Origin: Glossina fuscipes
Taxonomy: Eukaryota > Arthropoda > Insecta > Diptera > Glossinidae
Reading direction: 5' to 3'
DNA length: 64,000 nt
Assembly (NCBI RefSeq): GCF_014805625.2
Contig: NW_023998415.1
Span: 17,993,682 to 18,057,681 of the forward strand
In this document: positions 63,003 through 64,000 of the stretch, one piece after another
Layout: each line of letters begins with the position of its first letter
Position numbering within the stretch: position 1 is the first letter of the stretch
Notes under the pieces: generated by a model
Database searches by the model: none
Told to the model about the DNA's origin: nothing
Seen by the model: only the letters and a program-made list of their open reading frames with translations
Program-made: the position numbers and the translations under genes

Positions 63003-64000
63003 CTAAAAATTAAAACGAAAGGAAAGATTGATTTTTTTTTTTTTTGACTTGAAACAAACTAAAAATTTACCAGAACTCGATCTTTGCATTGTCACAGGAG
63101 CGCTGTTAACGCGCTCCTCGCGATGTTCGCGTTCATTCGAATTGAGGAGAGGTAAAGATGTCGAAGCATTTGATATCGACGACATTTCATCGCTGTCTGT
63201 GGCCAGAGCTGTTTCACTTTGCCTTTGATTACAATCCGAGGATATAGTTTCTCCATCCAGTACTTGTAAAGACGGTATATTACGTTGCATGGTTAGGCGG
63301 TACAAGGCATTATAACAGACAGGATTGCCACGCAAATCCAATTCCGTTAAATGATAAGACAAACTTAGAAAAGTTAAGGTACTTAACTCGCTAATTCGAT
63401 TTTGACATACACTTAAACGTTGTAAAAGTGGCATGTCAGTTAAGGAACCGAGACGCTGTATCATGTTGCCGTTGGCTATTAGGATGCGTAATGATGGAAA
63501 CGCTACAGTACCATCCAGACTATTCAAGCCACAATTGCTGACATTTAAATGTAATAAATGAATTAAACCTAAACCTAAATCGCGCAAAGAAAATAACACT
63601 GAGCCGCTAAGATCCAAATGCTGAAGTCGTGGTGTAAACAACGACAAGTGCGAAAGACTTAAATGAGAGGAGAGGACACGTAATCGAACAGTTTCTATAT
63701 TATGCAAATCAGTGCGTAAAGTGACACGTCTCTGAAAATAGATAACGAATAAAAAATAATTAGAAAATATGGAAACAGTTTAACTTTCAATCGTACCAAT
63801 AACTCATCAATAGTCGGTTCAGGAGCTGGTTGGGCTGTGGTCATCGGCAGTAAGTGCACGTATGCAGGAAAATGATTTTCTTCTTCCATATCTTCTATAT
63901 CACGATCGTATATACCAGGTGTTGGCGGATTGCCTCCATTTAGGTTGCGAGCATTGTTCAAATTCTCCCATTGAACGAAATTATTCGGCGCTTGAACTAA
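62761..64000 (-). CDS. Lrrc56: LRRC56-type leucine-rich-repeat protein, 5' end outside the window
   Basis: The family works in assembly or transport of axonemal dynein in motile cilia. Joining 64000-63797, 63731-63071 and 63002-62761 gives the last 368 residues, with matching phases and GT/AG introns of 65 and 68 bases. The leucine-rich repeats run through the second exon: LQHLDLSGSVLFSLRDLG, LHLNVSNCGLNSLDG, LRILIANGNMIQRL, LQRLSVCQNRISEL and LTELDLRGNPVC, closing with a cap ending in LQVLDGE. The SNCGL..LDG repeat is typical of LRRC56. The Ser-rich tail ends with FTPVNDKYH. The frame is open to the window edge, so the start codon lies outside. Identification is by motif recall, and another SDS22-like protein is the main alternative. 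Confidence 0.8.
63071..63731 (-). CDS. Lrrc56: LRRC56-like exon with the leucine-rich repeats
   Basis: The acceptor TTATCTATTTTCAG precedes 63731 and the donor TTCTG|GTAAATTT follows 63071. It encodes about 220 residues covering all recognisable repeats and the cap. Confidence 0.82.
63797..64000 (-). CDS. Lrrc56: LRRC56-like exon, 5' partial
   Basis: The frame is open from the window edge and includes an acidic stretch (DIEDMEEEN) and PAPEPTIDELL. The donor is TTATTG|GTACGATTG at 63796. Confidence 0.7.

Overview
The window looks like chromosomal DNA of a higher (schizophoran) fly. It is AT-rich and full of microsatellites and homopolymer tracts. Its short introns have clean GT/AG borders, its protein-coding genes are fly-like, and it carries mariner/Tigger debris and a tRNA-headed SINE. 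The short neuropeptide F receptor reads very much like Drosophila sNPF-R but differs in its tails and second extracellular loop, so this is a fly other than Drosophila melanogaster. I cannot name the species. One 10-N assembly gap lies at 25393-25402, and the window opens with 45 C residues that look like an assembly or sequencing artefact.

Three genes are well supported, all on the minus strand. (1) sNPF-R (9452-11314) is a complete 620-residue rhodopsin-class neuropeptide receptor whose coding region is one uninterrupted frame. A candidate non-coding 5' exon lies near 12.4-12.5 kb, and a strong splice donor sits just past the stop codon. (2) A TMEM237-type ciliary transition-zone protein (51321-57739) has five coding exons that join in frame to give 732 residues and four membrane segments. 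(3) The 3' part of an LRRC56-type leucine-rich-repeat protein (62761 to the window edge) has three exons and is cut by the right end of the window. The last two are cilium/axoneme genes lying in tandem. From memory their Drosophila counterparts are neighbours in the same cytological region as sNPF-R, so the layout may be conserved synteny.

The left 9 kb and the roughly 40 kb between sNPF-R and TMEM237 contain no gene I can identify. They hold simple repeats and transposon remains: a Tigger/pogo-type element with terminal inverted repeats and a transposase tail broken by three in-frame stops (36711-37634), an internally deleted mariner (about 42.7-43.1 kb), another transposase-like scrap (15.6 kb), and three copies of one tRNA-derived SINE family (38.1, 42.0 and 54.9 kb). 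There are also at least two families of dispersed non-coding repeats, a decayed tandem array (33.2-33.7 kb) and some coding-like blocks I cannot name (25, 30, 31.8 and 35.6-36.5 kb).

For follow-up, the most striking unexplained signals are a 26-bp perfect palindrome at 62240, three perfect TGACGTCA sites spaced about 1 kb apart upstream of TMEM237, the SINE family, the stop/splice-donor arrangement of sNPF-R, and a possible tiny spliced ORF nested in the third TMEM237 intron.
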